NCBI GenBank assembly: GCA_964388085.1
Contig: CAYLZW010000080.1
Coordinates: 1-20,745, forward strand
DNA from: CAYLZW01 sp964388085
GTDB lineage: Bacteria > Myxococcota > UBA727 > CAYLZW01
Direction: 5' to 3'
Length of the DNA: 20,745 nucleotides
The position numbers were made by a program, and so were the translations under genes. Below, piece after piece: positions 1-8,930 of the stretch. The stretch's first letter is position 1; each line of letters begins with the position of its first letter. The notes under the pieces are model-generated. The model made no database searches. It was not told the origin of the DNA and worked only from the letters and a program-made list of their open reading frames with translations.

Positions 1-3000
1 GGATGAGCGGCCAGATGGAGGCCGTCGAGCGGCGGTAGTAGTAGAAGTAGCGGAAGGCGTTCAGCATGGGCTGGTAGGTGCGGTCATAGAGCCGACCGAC
101 GTAGCCGCCGATGGGATCGGTCTCCCAGATCTTCTGCTGCCGGAACGCGTTGAACGGGTAGTAGAACTCGTACATCTCCGCCGCGTTACGGACGATCTCT
201 TCCGAGGTCGTGCCCATGTCGTAGCGGTTACAGGTCAGGTTACCGCCCCAGGCGTAGGCGTCGGAGCAGAATGAGTACGGCACCTCGATGTACGGAGCGG
301 AGCCGTCCGAGTTGCTGGCACCGAACACGCGCATGGCCTCTTGGCGACGGAACTCGTCGAACGAGATGTTCTTCCGCTTGAAGAGGTTCGCCGGGTTCGG
401 CGTGATGTCCAGGCTCTTGACGTCCATGAACACGTCCGGGTCCCCCGCGAGCAGCTGCTCGAAGACGTCGTCGTACAGCTCATTGAGCTGCGTGTTCGTG
501 TTGCCGCCCGCCAACAGGTAGGGCAGGTCGGACGGGTAGAACAGGCTGATGTTCGTGTCCCAGCTGCGCGGGATGAACGCGTCCTCACGCCTGCCGAGGC
601 TCGGATCGTAGCGACCCTCGTCGAAGACCTCGACGAGCTGGCCGTAACCGAACTTGATCGCCGCGCGGTCGTACAGGCCGATGCCGCCCCAGTCGCTGTT
701 GAAGCGCTGGTGGTAGTCCATGATGGACGAGTAGGCCTGCTCGCTCGGGCGGTCGCTGGCGCTGTCGCGGTGGTCGCCCGTCGACACGCCCCAGTAACCG
801 GGGAAGAAGTTCATCGCGTCGGCCGAGCCCTCGAAGTTGTGGCGCAGGCCGAGCGTGTGACCCACCTCGTGCGCCATGACGCCGCGGAACACGTTCTCGC
901 GAATGCGGTGCACGACCTCTTCGCGCGGCAGGTCCTTCAGATCGAAGGCGAGGTCCGCCACGGCGGGCTCGACCATCTCGTTCGTGAAGCAGAAGTTCTG
1001 CCGTCCGAGGAAGTCCATCTTCCGCTGGAAGCGCTCCCCGAGGCTCGCGCGCGCCTCGAGTGAGGCCAGAACCTCGGCCTGCTCGGGGGTCGCCGCCATG
1101 AACTGCGTCGGGATCGCCTGCCGTCCCCAGGAGGAGGGCATGGCGCGCTCCTTCACCACCTCGGGCACGTTGCCGTTGCTCTCGAGCACGCCCTGCGCGT
1201 TGCCGCCGAACAGCAGCATGGTCTCCATGTTCATGAGGTACTCTTCCTCGAAGCCCGTCTCCGCGACCTTGTCCATCATGTGGTTCACGGACGTGAAGGG
1301 GACCTCCTTCAAGTAGCCCTCGTCGCTCATTCCGCCGGTGCGCTGGTCGAAGAGCTGCAGGAACTTGCCGATGCGCTCCTGGCCGAGCGAGGTCTGGTAG
1401 CGCGCGCGCGTGCTCTCGACGTGCTCGCGGATCTGCGTGCCGTTGATGAGGTCGTCGACGCTGATCCGGTCGTTCAGGAGGTCGACGATGTCGGCGCCCC
1501 AGTTGGCGTAGGTGTCGAGGCTGGCGCCGTAGATGTTCGCGTTGGCGCTGATGATCTCGCCCGTGAGCGGGTCCGCCGACGAGGGGCCATAGCCGAGGGG
1601 ACCGGAGATCTCCGCCTTCGTCGTCCAGTTCAGCAGGCTGTAGCGCAGGTCGCCGACCTGCTGCCAATGGAAGACCTCGAACTCGCTGTCCTCCGGCAGG
1701 GTCTGCTCCACGATGTGGCCATAGTGCTCGAGCACGGCGCAGGAGGACTCGAGGTTGCCGGCGGCCACCTCGCTGATGCCCTCCATCATGAGGTCGGCGC
1801 GGAAGTCGCGCACGTCGGCGTTGTCCGCGATGTACTGGTTGACGTTCTCGATGTTGCAATCGTTCGCGCGCGCCTCGTACATACGCGGGACGTCGTCGAT
1901 ATCGACGCCCTGCAGCTCCGCCACGGTGTCGCGGAAGCTCACGTCCCAATCATCGGCCATGGCCTGCAGCGCGGGCCACATGGACGCGGGGAAATCGACG
2001 TTGGTGTAGTACACGATGGGCTTCGGGGTCCGGTCCTCGTAGGGCAGCGGGTTTCCGTCGCTGTCCTTCGACTCCTCCCAGATGTTCCAGCGGTTGATGA
2101 GCCGCTCACGACCGGCCAGCGTGGCCCCGTTCTCGCGGTCGATGAGGTAGCGGTCGGTGCGGAAGAAGCCGAACTTGGCGAACACGTTCGACGTGTACGG
2201 ATAGCAGCTATCGGGGTCGTGGTAGGCGGGGTCGCAGATCTCGGAGCCGAACGGCCCGCTCGCGAGCCAGAGGTCCTGCAGCTGGCAGCCGCTGTCGCCC
2301 TCGAAGCAGAGCTGCTGCTGGCCGGTGAGCGGGTCCGCGCGCGTGCCGTATTTGACCGGCACGCTGTCGGGGTAGTTGAGCGGCTCGTAGTCGTTGTCCG
2401 CCGGCACCTTCATGAAGCTCAGCTTCATGAGGATCTCCGCGCCGTGGCAGTTGTAGACCCAATCGCCGGCCGAATAGGCGCACGCCATGGGGTCGGGCGT
2501 GGCGATGGCGTTCACCGTGGTCTCCAGGTAGTCGACGCGGCCATCGTCGTCGGAGTCTTCCAGACGCACCTTCCACGGGTTGGTCGGCACGCTGTTGGCG
2601 TTGTCCGTCGCCACCGCGCCCGTGAAGGACATGATGGAGCCGTTCAGGTTGTAGTCGTTCGCGTAGTTCCGGCTCCAGTCGACGCGAATGTAATCGCGCT
2701 CGTACCAGGGGCGATCGAAGTCATTTTCGATGATGACGTTCGACTCGACGCCGTTCACCGCGTTGTACTCGCGGCGGATGTCGAAGTGCTTCAGGATCTT
2801 GAACACCGCGACGACGGACTGGCTGCCCGGGTTCGCGTTCTCGGTGCCCGGCGCGAGCTCGTAGGAGCGGAACGCGATCAAGCGGTCCTGCGCGATCTCG
2901 AAGCGAACGCGGTCGAGCGTCCCCTCGTAGCCGATGAACGGGTAGCTCGTGTGGTACTGCTTATCGACGACCGTCTGGCGCGTGTACCACTCGCCCTGCA

Positions 3001-3139
3001 GCACATCCTTGTCGGTGTAGTTCGGCTGCACGCGGTTGATGTCCGCCGGCGGCTCGAAGCAGCCGACGGCACCTGCGACCAGCGTGAGGCTGCAGAGGAT
3101 CGCCGAGAGGCGCGACGTCCCACGGGTGACTGTGTTCAT
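1..3139 (-). CDS. Met-zincin family zinc metalloprotease-like lipoprotein (paralogue B), 3' end cut by window edge
   Basis: The frame is open from 3139 to the window edge, giving 1046 residues with the C-terminus missing. The N-terminus is a lipoprotein-type signal: MNTVTRG, a hydrophobic stretch, then AVGC with Cys27 as the likely lipidated residue. The zinc motif HEVGHTLGLRHNF occupies residues 757-769 (bases 833-871) and is followed 40 residues later by the Met-turn SSIMDY (Met807), the signature of the Met-zincin (DUF4953) metalloproteases. An EF-hand-like loop lies at residues 195-206 and six cysteines at residues 220-312. The protein is paralogous to the upstream 1431-residue protein, sharing RPWY(E/D)R(D/E)Y.RVDWS, DRTPKPI.YYTNV and the zinc region, so about 350 residues are probably missing here. 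The start at 3139 has GAGGAA six bases upstream and gives a normal signal peptide. An in-frame ATG at 3226, 11 bases after the upstream stop and preceded by GAGGAGGG, would add 29 residues. Substrate unknown; probably acts in the periplasm or on the cell surface. Confidence 0.9.
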   Translation of the reverse strand, partial: MNTVTRGTSRLSAILCSLTLVAGAVGCFEPPADINRVQPNYTDKDVLQGEWYTRQTVVDKQYHTSYPFIGYEGTLDRVRFEIAQDRLIAFRSYELAPGTENANPGSQSVVAVFKILKHFDIRREYNAVNGVESNVIIENDFDRPWYERDYIRVDWSRNYANDYNLNGSIMSFTGAVATDNANSVPTNPWKVRLEDSDDDGRVDYLETTVNAIATPDPMACAYSAGDWVYNCHGAEILMKLSFMKVPADNDYEPLNYPDSVPVKYGTRADPLTGQQQLCFEGDSGCQLQDLWLASGPFGSEICDPAYHDPDSCYPYTSNVFAKFGFFRTDRYLIDRENGATLAGRERLINRWNIWEESKDSDGNPLPYEDRTPKPIVYYTNVDFPASMWPALQAMADDWDVSFRDTVAELQGVDIDDVPRMYEARANDCNIENVNQYIADNADVRDFRADLMMEGISEVAAGNLESSCAVLEHYGHIVEQTLPEDSEFEVFHWQQVGDLRYSLLNWTTKAEISGPLGYGPSSADPLTGEIISANANIYGASLDTYANWGADIVDLLNDRISVDDLINGTQIREHVESTRARYQTSLGQERIGKFLQLFDQRTGGMSDEGYLKEVPFTSVNHMMDKVAETGFEEEYLMNMETMLLFGGNAQGVLESNGNVPEVVKERAMPSSWGRQAIPTQFMAATPEQAEVLASLEARASLGERFQRKMDFLGRQNFCFTNEMVEPAVADLAFDLKDLPREEVVHRIRENVFRGVMAHEVGHTLGLRHNFEGSADAMNFFPGYWGVSTGDHRDSASDRPSEQAYSSIMDYHQRFNSDWGGIGLYDRAAIKFGYGQLVEVFDEGRYDPSLGRREDAFIPRSWDTNISLFYPSDLPYLLAGGNTNTQLNELYDDVFEQLLAGDPDVFMDVKSLDITPNPANLFKRKNISFDEFRRQEAMRVFGASNSDGSAPYIEVPYSFCSDAYAWGGNLTCNRYDMGTTSEEIVRNAAEMYEFYYPFNAFRQQKIWETDPIGGYVGRLYDRTYQPMLNAFRYFYYYRRSTASIWPLI

Positions 3140-3237
3140 GACCGTTCCTCGGGCGAAAGGAGTGCTCAGCTTCTGTCCGTGACCGGGAAGCGGCCGCGAA
3201 ACGACACGGAGGTCTGTGTTCTTCATGTCGTCCCTCC

Positions 3238-6200
3238 TCATTGCCAGTCGCTGTAGTAGTAGTTGAAGGTACGGATGTCGTCGACGTAGTCGGCGGCGTC
3301 GTCGAGCTGCTCGCGCGCGCGGTCTTCGCGGCGCTGCAGGTCGTACACCGCGCACTCACCGACACCGGGCGGCTGCAGGTACGGCTCGCTGCAGAAGCGG
3401 TCACCGTTCGCGCGCGTCTCGACGACCTGAATGCAGGCGCAGTAGGGGTCGGTCTGCGCGAGGCCGTCGACGTCATTCACGCAGTCATGCAGACGCATGT
3501 AGCGTTCCTTCTGCTGGTTCGCGCGCTGCACGACGTGGTACGCGACCGCGTTGTCGCCGGTGTTGAGCGCTCGCACACGCCTACCCGAGACCGGGTGCGT
3601 GAACTCGGCGACGTAGTCCGCCGGGTCGTCGCCGTTCGCGACGGCCTGGTCGATGACGTAATCGAACGTGCCGAAGTCGTCGGAGGCGCCCTCGACGGCG
3701 ACCTTGAACGACTTCATGAAGTCCGTCTGCGCGTCGAAGCGCGACGACATCAGCGCGTGCGCGTAATACATCGAGCTGAAGCGGTGGTTGTACGCGATGC
3801 TCGGCAGGAGCTTCTTGTACTCGCTGCCATAGACGGGCGGCTCGCCGGTGGCCGGGTCGATCATCTGCCGGGCGATGATGTTGCCGTCCTCGTCGACGAG
3901 CGGACCGATCTCGTGGTCGCGTTCGGTGATGATCGAGTCATAGACGCCGCCCACCGCCTCGGGGAAGAGGCGGTACCAGCTGATGTCGTAGACGCGCGGG
4001 TCCACGAGGTCATTGGTGCGGGGGAAATACGCGTAGTTGTAGCCGAGATAGAAGAGCGCGGCTTCCTTCGCCCAGAAGGAGCCGATGTAGCGGATGTACC
4101 ACTCCTCGTAGTCGTCGGTGAGGCCGAGGAAGAACGGACGTCCGTCACCGAGCGGCACGTAGCTGAGCTGATAGCCGGGCTTCGCGGCGGTCGGGAAGCC
4201 GGAGTTGTTCGTGTCGGCGATGAACAGCGCTTCACATTGTCCCTGCCACGCCCAGGGAATCATGATGTCCGAGGGCGCGAGGCGGTCGGGGTCGTCCGGA
4301 GCGAGCCCGATGGTCGTCTCCACCTGGTAGGCCGGAACGCTGGAGATGACGCCCGAGGCCGGCTGGCCGATCACCGCCGAGAAGTGATTGAGGCCCATGA
4401 TGGTGGTCGCGAGGAAGTCCTCCTGGGCGTAGGAGCCGGCGAACTCAGGGTCCGTCAAGGACAGGTAGACGTACCACTGCATCTTCTTGGTGAAGTCCGC
4501 GAGGATCATCTCGTCGGTCAGGATGGCGCCGTTGCCGCCACCGACGGAGTAGTCCCAGAGACGTCCGCGATTGAAGTGCGTGAAGAAGTAGTACTGGTAG
4601 TAGCGCGTCATGTGCAGCGCGGCGTTGCTCCGCATATCCGGGCCGAAGTCTCCGGTCTGGCACCAGGGCGTCTCACCCGCGAGCCCGCCGGGGCAGAAGC
4701 GGTAGGGCACGGCGTTCGGCGGCGGGGCCTCGCTCGCCGTGGCGGCCGACCAGTCGTAGCGAATGTGCTCGCGCTCATTGACGGCGGTGGCGCTGGTCAG
4801 GAGGTCTTCCGAGATCTTGCGCCAGTCGTTGTAATAGGTCCAACGCTTGAGGTCGGTGCTCGCGGGATCGACGGCGAGGTTGTCGGTGGGGAAGGTCTCG
4901 AGCAGCTTGCCGTAGGCGAACTTGATGGCGGCCTTGTCGTAGGGCCCGAGGCCGGAGAAGTCGCCGTTCCAGGTGCCGTGGTAGTCCATGATGGAGGAGT
5001 ACATGCCCTCCTGCTGGCCGAGGCACTCCTGCGTCGTGAACTCGATGTTCGAGTCGTAGCCGGCCTCTTCGAGCCGCTCGTTCAACGCGAGCTGCTCGGT
5101 GATGCAGGAGTCGATGATCGCGCGCTCGTCGTCGGGGATGTTGGCGTCGCTGAGCGCGGCCACCGGATCCGTCGGATAGGTCTGCAGGCGCCAGAAGCGC
5201 TCCCCGTAGTTGAGCGCGTCGGTGGACGCCTCGAAGTTGTGGTACAGGCCGACGTTGTGTCCGACCTCGTGGAGCTGCACCGCGACGTAGAGCTCTTCGC
5301 GAATCTTCTCCGCGCGCTTTCGGCGGTCGGGCTCGTCCTTGAGGCGCAGCGCGACGCTCCAGCCGAAGCGGTCGACGAGCTCGATGGTGTCCATGGTGCG
5401 GGCGCCGAGCTTCTGGATCTGCTTCTCCCGTGCCGCCGCGCGCTTGCCGCCGCGACCGCGGGCCGGTGAGAGCTCCTCGAGCAGGGCCTCGTCGAGGCTC
5501 AGGTCACCGGCCATGACGGTGGCGATGTCCACGCCGCCGAACACGATCGCGTCCTCGGGCGTGATGAGCCTCGTCTCGAGCGGCGTGCCCTTGATGCGCG
5601 CGAGGCGGTCCTCGACGTACGTGGGCGAGATCTCGCGCAGCGCCTCTCCGCTCGGACCGAGCCCGGCGAGACGCCGGCTCATGCTCCGGCGCAGCTCCTC
5701 GCTCGGCTCGAAGGTCGCCAGCTCGTCGGAGCGCGCCAGCTTGTCGAGCATATAGGCCTCGACGTCCATGCCGCTGATGAGGTCGTTCTGGTCGATGAGG
5801 CCGTTCATGGCGTCGACCATCTGCGTGTAACGCTCCACAGCGGTGTCGAGGTGCGACATGGCGATGTTCGCGGTGGCCTGCACCGTGCGGCCCGTGACGG
5901 GGTCACCGAGCATGGGGCCGTAGCCGAGCCACGCGTTGTGGTGGTCCTGCATGATGAGGTTCAGCATGCTGTAGCGGACGTCGCCGAAGCGCTGGTACTT
6001 GAACGGCTCCATGCTCTCGTCGCCCGAGATGGCCGGATCCGTGTAGTACTCGAGCGCCGAGCAGATTCGCTCGAGATCCTCGAGCGCCTCCGTCTCCATT
6101 CCCTGTCGCACACCGAACGGGGCGTCATTGTCGGCCGCGTTCGCGAGCTCGTAGCGCTCGACCACGCTGGCGATCGTTCCGTCGAACAGGATGTCACCAT

Positions 6201-7533
6201 TGGCGTCGCGCTCGGACTGGCGCGCGGCGAGCATCACGTTCGTCTGGATGTGCGCGGGCAGCCCAGCGAGGACGCTCTCGACGTTCGACGGGTTGCAGTC
6301 GTTCTCCCGCACGATGAACATATCGGGCACGTCGTCGACGGAGTCGTAGGGGCGGTCCGCCTCGGGAACGTCCAGGGTCTGCGTCAGGAAGACGGCCTCC
6401 TTGAACGCCTTGTTCCACTCGCCGCCGACCCGCTCGATGGACGCCCGAAGGAGCTGCTTCGGGTGCGTCACGTTCGTGTAGTAGATGATCGGCTTCGGCG
6501 TGCGGTCCTGCACCGGGATGAGCTGGCCGTCGTCGTAGGTCTTCTGCCAGATGTCGAAGACGGTCGCGTGGTACTGGCGCCCGGCGTCAGTGACGCCGCG
6601 GTTCGGATCCCAGTAGAAGCGGCCGCCGGTGGAGTAGATGCCGAAGCGGTCCCAGATGCCGACGCGCTCCGCCATGCCGCGCTCGTCACGCACCTCGTTG
6701 CCCTCCGCGTCGGTCAACACCACCGTGCCCGGCATGTCGAGCGGCTGGTAATCGACGAGGTCGTCTTCGGTCGCGCGCAAGAACGAGTGGCGCACGTCGA
6801 GCATCATCGCGGCGCCGTCGTACATATAGCCCGGGCCGTTCAGGCCGTAGTAGGCGTAGAGCTCGGGGAAGTACTGGCTGCGGGTGGTCACCTCGAAATA
6901 GTCGAGCTGGCCGTTCTCGTCGTGCTCGAAGCGGTACCGCTTCGGGTCGCCCGGCTTATTGCCCTGCACCACGTAAGAGTCGGCCACCTGCTCGAACGTC
7001 GAGTGGAAGCGGTAGGTGGGGACGAGGTTTCCGCTCCAGTCGACGCGGAAGTACTCGCGGTCGTACCAGGGGCGCTCGGTGTTCTCGACGATGACGTTGG
7101 TCTCTTCACCGGTGAGCGAGTCGTAGCTGCGCTGGACGTCGAAGTGGCCCGTGATGGCGAAGATCGCGACCGGCGAGCCGTCGTACACGTCGTCGGCGCC
7201 CTCCCAGAGATCGTTCTCCGTACCGGGGGCCGAAGCGTAGTCGCGATAGCCGATGAGCTGGTCCTCGGTGACCTCCCAGCGCAGGCGCTCGAGCAGGAGC
7301 CAGTCGCCGTCGGCGACGGTGTTCCAGTTGCCGCCCGAGCCCGAAGCGGTGTCGACGACGGTGGACCGGTAGTACCAGGTCGCGTTGTCGCCCACGAAGT
7401 CGGACTTCGGCCAGTACGGATCGACGACCCGATCAACGTCCGGGTTCCGATGGGTACACCCGGCCGGGACGACGGCGAGCGTCGCCATCGTCGCCAGGGC
7501 TGCCGCGGTCAGGGACCAGAGGCGAGTGCGCAT
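3238..7533 (-). CDS. Met-zincin family zinc metalloprotease-like lipoprotein (paralogue A), 1431 aa
   Basis: A large exported protein. The signal sequence (residues 1-26) ends VVPAGC; Pro at -3 is unusual for a lipobox, so lipidation at Cys26 is likely but not certain. The catalytic motif HEVGHNVGLYHNF lies at residues 755-767 (His755, Glu756, His759, His765) and the Met-turn SSIMDY at Met849. The His-to-Met gap is 84 residues against 40 in the downstream paralogue, because of an inserted segment holding two cysteines. Upstream, DRTPKPIIYYTNV and EWNKAFKEA resemble the segment preceding the protease core in the Pfam DUF5117/DUF4953 proteins. An acidic loop at residues 203-214 resembles an EF hand. 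The start is well supported by AAGGAG six bases before ATG. It is the second gene of a barrel-protease-protease unit, 87 bp after the barrel gene. By family it is a zinc endopeptidase of the cell envelope; the substrate cannot be inferred. Confidence 0.93.
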   Translation of the reverse strand: MRTRLWSLTAAALATMATLAVVPAGCTHRNPDVDRVVDPYWPKSDFVGDNATWYYRSTVVDTASGSGGNWNTVADGDWLLLERLRWEVTEDQLIGYRDYASAPGTENDLWEGADDVYDGSPVAIFAITGHFDVQRSYDSLTGEETNVIVENTERPWYDREYFRVDWSGNLVPTYRFHSTFEQVADSYVVQGNKPGDPKRYRFEHDENGQLDYFEVTTRSQYFPELYAYYGLNGPGYMYDGAAMMLDVRHSFLRATEDDLVDYQPLDMPGTVVLTDAEGNEVRDERGMAERVGIWDRFGIYSTGGRFYWDPNRGVTDAGRQYHATVFDIWQKTYDDGQLIPVQDRTPKPIIYYTNVTHPKQLLRASIERVGGEWNKAFKEAVFLTQTLDVPEADRPYDSVDDVPDMFIVRENDCNPSNVESVLAGLPAHIQTNVMLAARQSERDANGDILFDGTIASVVERYELANAADNDAPFGVRQGMETEALEDLERICSALEYYTDPAISGDESMEPFKYQRFGDVRYSMLNLIMQDHHNAWLGYGPMLGDPVTGRTVQATANIAMSHLDTAVERYTQMVDAMNGLIDQNDLISGMDVEAYMLDKLARSDELATFEPSEELRRSMSRRLAGLGPSGEALREISPTYVEDRLARIKGTPLETRLITPEDAIVFGGVDIATVMAGDLSLDEALLEELSPARGRGGKRAAAREKQIQKLGARTMDTIELVDRFGWSVALRLKDEPDRRKRAEKIREELYVAVQLHEVGHNVGLYHNFEASTDALNYGERFWRLQTYPTDPVAALSDANIPDDERAIIDSCITEQLALNERLEEAGYDSNIEFTTQECLGQQEGMYSSIMDYHGTWNGDFSGLGPYDKAAIKFAYGKLLETFPTDNLAVDPASTDLKRWTYYNDWRKISEDLLTSATAVNEREHIRYDWSAATASEAPPPNAVPYRFCPGGLAGETPWCQTGDFGPDMRSNAALHMTRYYQYYFFTHFNRGRLWDYSVGGGNGAILTDEMILADFTKKMQWYVYLSLTDPEFAGSYAQEDFLATTIMGLNHFSAVIGQPASGVISSVPAYQVETTIGLAPDDPDRLAPSDIMIPWAWQGQCEALFIADTNNSGFPTAAKPGYQLSYVPLGDGRPFFLGLTDDYEEWYIRYIGSFWAKEAALFYLGYNYAYFPRTNDLVDPRVYDISWYRLFPEAVGGVYDSIITERDHEIGPLVDEDGNIIARQMIDPATGEPPVYGSEYKKLLPSIAYNHRFSSMYYAHALMSSRFDAQTDFMKSFKVAVEGASDDFGTFDYVIDQAVANGDDPADYVAEFTHPVSGRRVRALNTGDNAVAYHVVQRANQQKERYMRLHDCVNDVDGLAQTDPYCACIQVVETRANGDRFCSEPYLQPPGVGECAVYDLQRREDRAREQLDDAADYVDDIRTFNYYYSDWQ

Positions 7534-7539
7534 GCGGGG

Positions 7540-7545
7540 CTCCTT
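7540..7545 (-). promoter_or_regulatory. Ribosome binding site of protease A
   Basis: On the minus strand AAGGAG sits six bases before the ATG at 7533. It fixes the start of the 1431-residue protease. The inverted repeat at 7546-7559 directly abuts it. Confidence 0.75.
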
Positions 7546-7559
7546 GAGAAGTGCTTCTC
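7546..7559. repeat. Inverted repeat abutting the protease A ribosome binding site
   Basis: GAGAAGTGCTTCTC is a perfect 6-bp inverted repeat around TG (in RNA, five pairs with a four-base loop). It lies between the barrel gene stop and the protease Shine-Dalgarno. It could be a small mRNA hairpin or a protein site tuning protease translation relative to the barrel gene; nothing else supports a function. Confidence 0.4.
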
Positions 7560-7620
7560 TTCTAGGACGCGCGGGTGGCCGCGCTACGAGGTCAGGGATT
7601 CGCGAGAGCGGAGAGGCTGG

Positions 7621-8820
7621 TCAGATGCCGACGTCGATGGCGACGAAGGCGGCGGAGAAGTTGTTCTGAGGCGTCACGAAGTCCCAGAACGGGAAGCGCA
7701 GGTTCTTGCCGTCGAGCGTGTAGGACGGCTGCAGGCTGGCTACGCCGGCGGTGAGAGCTAGCGAAGTGTCAATGGGGAGATCAAAGCTCTCGAGCGGCAC
7801 CGAGTAGGTGTAGGCGACGCTGCCCGTCGACAGCTCGCTCCAGCTCTGGCTCGTCGAGAACGGTGAGCTCAGCTCGGGCGCGTTCGAGAGCGGCGCGAGG
7901 ATCTGGTAGCTCATGCCCACGGTGGCGTTGACCGCGTGCTTTCCTTGGCTCCAGCCGGCGCTCAGGGCATGCGTGAAGCTGCCGATGACGCGGCGGCCGG
8001 GGATGATGCACTCACCGTCGGCGTTGATCTCTCCGTCGCGGGTGATGACGAGGGGAACGCGCTCCAGGATCTCGGTAGCGCGGCCGAAGCGCGGCACGCC
8101 GAGACCGAGCGCGCTGCCGTCGCACGGGATACTCGGGCTAGAGCTCGCGTGTCCGATGACGGACGCGCTGGGTGCGTAGCCGAGAGTGAAGTCCCCCAAC
8201 CACTCGGGGAGCATGTCTTCGAGGTGCGCGGTCGACCAACTGGCGCTGCCGGCGATCGCGAGCGACCCGAGCGTGTTCCAGCGCCGCGAGGTCAGCGACA
8301 GGGGCGCACGAGCGCCGAGGCTACCGACGAACGCGATACCGGTAACTTCCTCTGTGTAGAGCTCGGGGAACGTCAGCGCCCCGAACAAGTCAGAGACGCG
8401 CGGTACGCGGTCGTAGACCGTGCTGAAGTGGTTGCTGATCCACTGGATGCCCACGTCGAGCTTGGTGGAGGCGACCATCGTCGGAAGCCAGTCGACCTTC
8501 GGCAGATTGTAACGGAGCGAGGGCGAGAGGGATTGGCTGAAGGTCGGGTTCATGGTGTACCCGGCGCCGAACCAACCACTGCCGACGGCGTTCTCGAGAA
8601 TCAACGACGCGTGCAGGGGGAAAGCGTTCGGATCCTCCTCCTCCTCGTCGCCGTCCTTCTTCTCGCCGTCCCCTTCGGCGCTCGTCGTGGGCGCGTCCGC
8701 CGCCACCTTGGACTCGTCGGCCACCGCGTCCGCCGCCTGGGCGCTCGCGGCAGCGGGAACGAGCAGGGCCGGCGCGCAGAGCAGGGCGAGCAGGCGAAGG
8801 GGGTCTCGGCGTGGCGTCAT
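7621..8820 (-). CDS. Predicted outer-membrane beta-barrel protein of unknown function, 399 aa
   Basis: A clear Sec signal peptide (TPRRDPLRLLALLCAPALL, ending ASAQA near residue 28) is followed by an Ala/Asp-rich linker with an acidic run (residues about 46-63, containing DEEEED). The rest, from about residue 65, alternates hydrophobic and polar residues with many Ser, Thr, Gly and aromatic residues, as in an outer-membrane barrel. It ends FVAIDVGI, strand-like but without the usual terminal Phe. I recognise no named family. The ATG at 8820 is chosen because it gives a standard signal peptide; a GTG 29 codons upstream (8907) would lie almost on the predicted transcription start. The ribosome site is weak (GAGG, six bases before ATG). 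It is the first gene after a sigma-54-like promoter and precedes two metalloprotease lipoproteins, so it may be their partner, anchor or export port. That role is inference. Confidence 0.8.
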   Translation of the reverse strand: MTPRRDPLRLLALLCAPALLVPAAASAQAADAVADESKVAADAPTTSAEGDGEKKDGDEEEEDPNAFPLHASLILENAVGSGWFGAGYTMNPTFSQSLSPSLRYNLPKVDWLPTMVASTKLDVGIQWISNHFSTVYDRVPRVSDLFGALTFPELYTEEVTGIAFVGSLGARAPLSLTSRRWNTLGSLAIAGSASWSTAHLEDMLPEWLGDFTLGYAPSASVIGHASSSPSIPCDGSALGLGVPRFGRATEILERVPLVITRDGEINADGECIIPGRRVIGSFTHALSAGWSQGKHAVNATVGMSYQILAPLSNAPELSSPFSTSQSWSELSTGSVAYTYSVPLESFDLPIDTSLALTAGVASLQPSYTLDGKNLRFPFWDFVTPQNNFSAAFVAIDVGI

Positions 8821-8930
8821 GCGGGCCTCGTTGCCGGTGGTGGCCGTTCGGTGAGCCCCTGGTGGGATGTCACCGCAGATGAAGGCCCATGTGCGCGCAG
8901 AGCACACTTTGGGCTGGGACCTGCCACAAT

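Noticed and set aside
585..1949. Minus-strand 454-residue open frame inside protease B
   Set aside because: Arg/Pro-rich out-of-frame product; the correct frame reads HEVGHTLGLRHNF and SSIMDY in this stretch.
97..3139. Duplication between proteases A and B as a recent tandem repeat
   Set aside because: They share motifs and architecture, but nucleotide and protein sequences have diverged strongly; this is an old duplication, not a recent repeat.
1280..3256. Long plus-strand open frame opposite protease B (and similar ones at 3241-5469 and 5851-7761)
   Set aside because: Val/Arg/Ala/Asp-rich translations with no domains. They mirror genuine minus-strand genes carrying signal peptides and zinc motifs, and are an artefact of high GC at third positions.
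8633..8690. Short tandem repeat (CTC/TTC-rich) within the barrel gene
   Set aside because: It is explained by codons for the acidic Glu/Asp linker of the encoded protein.
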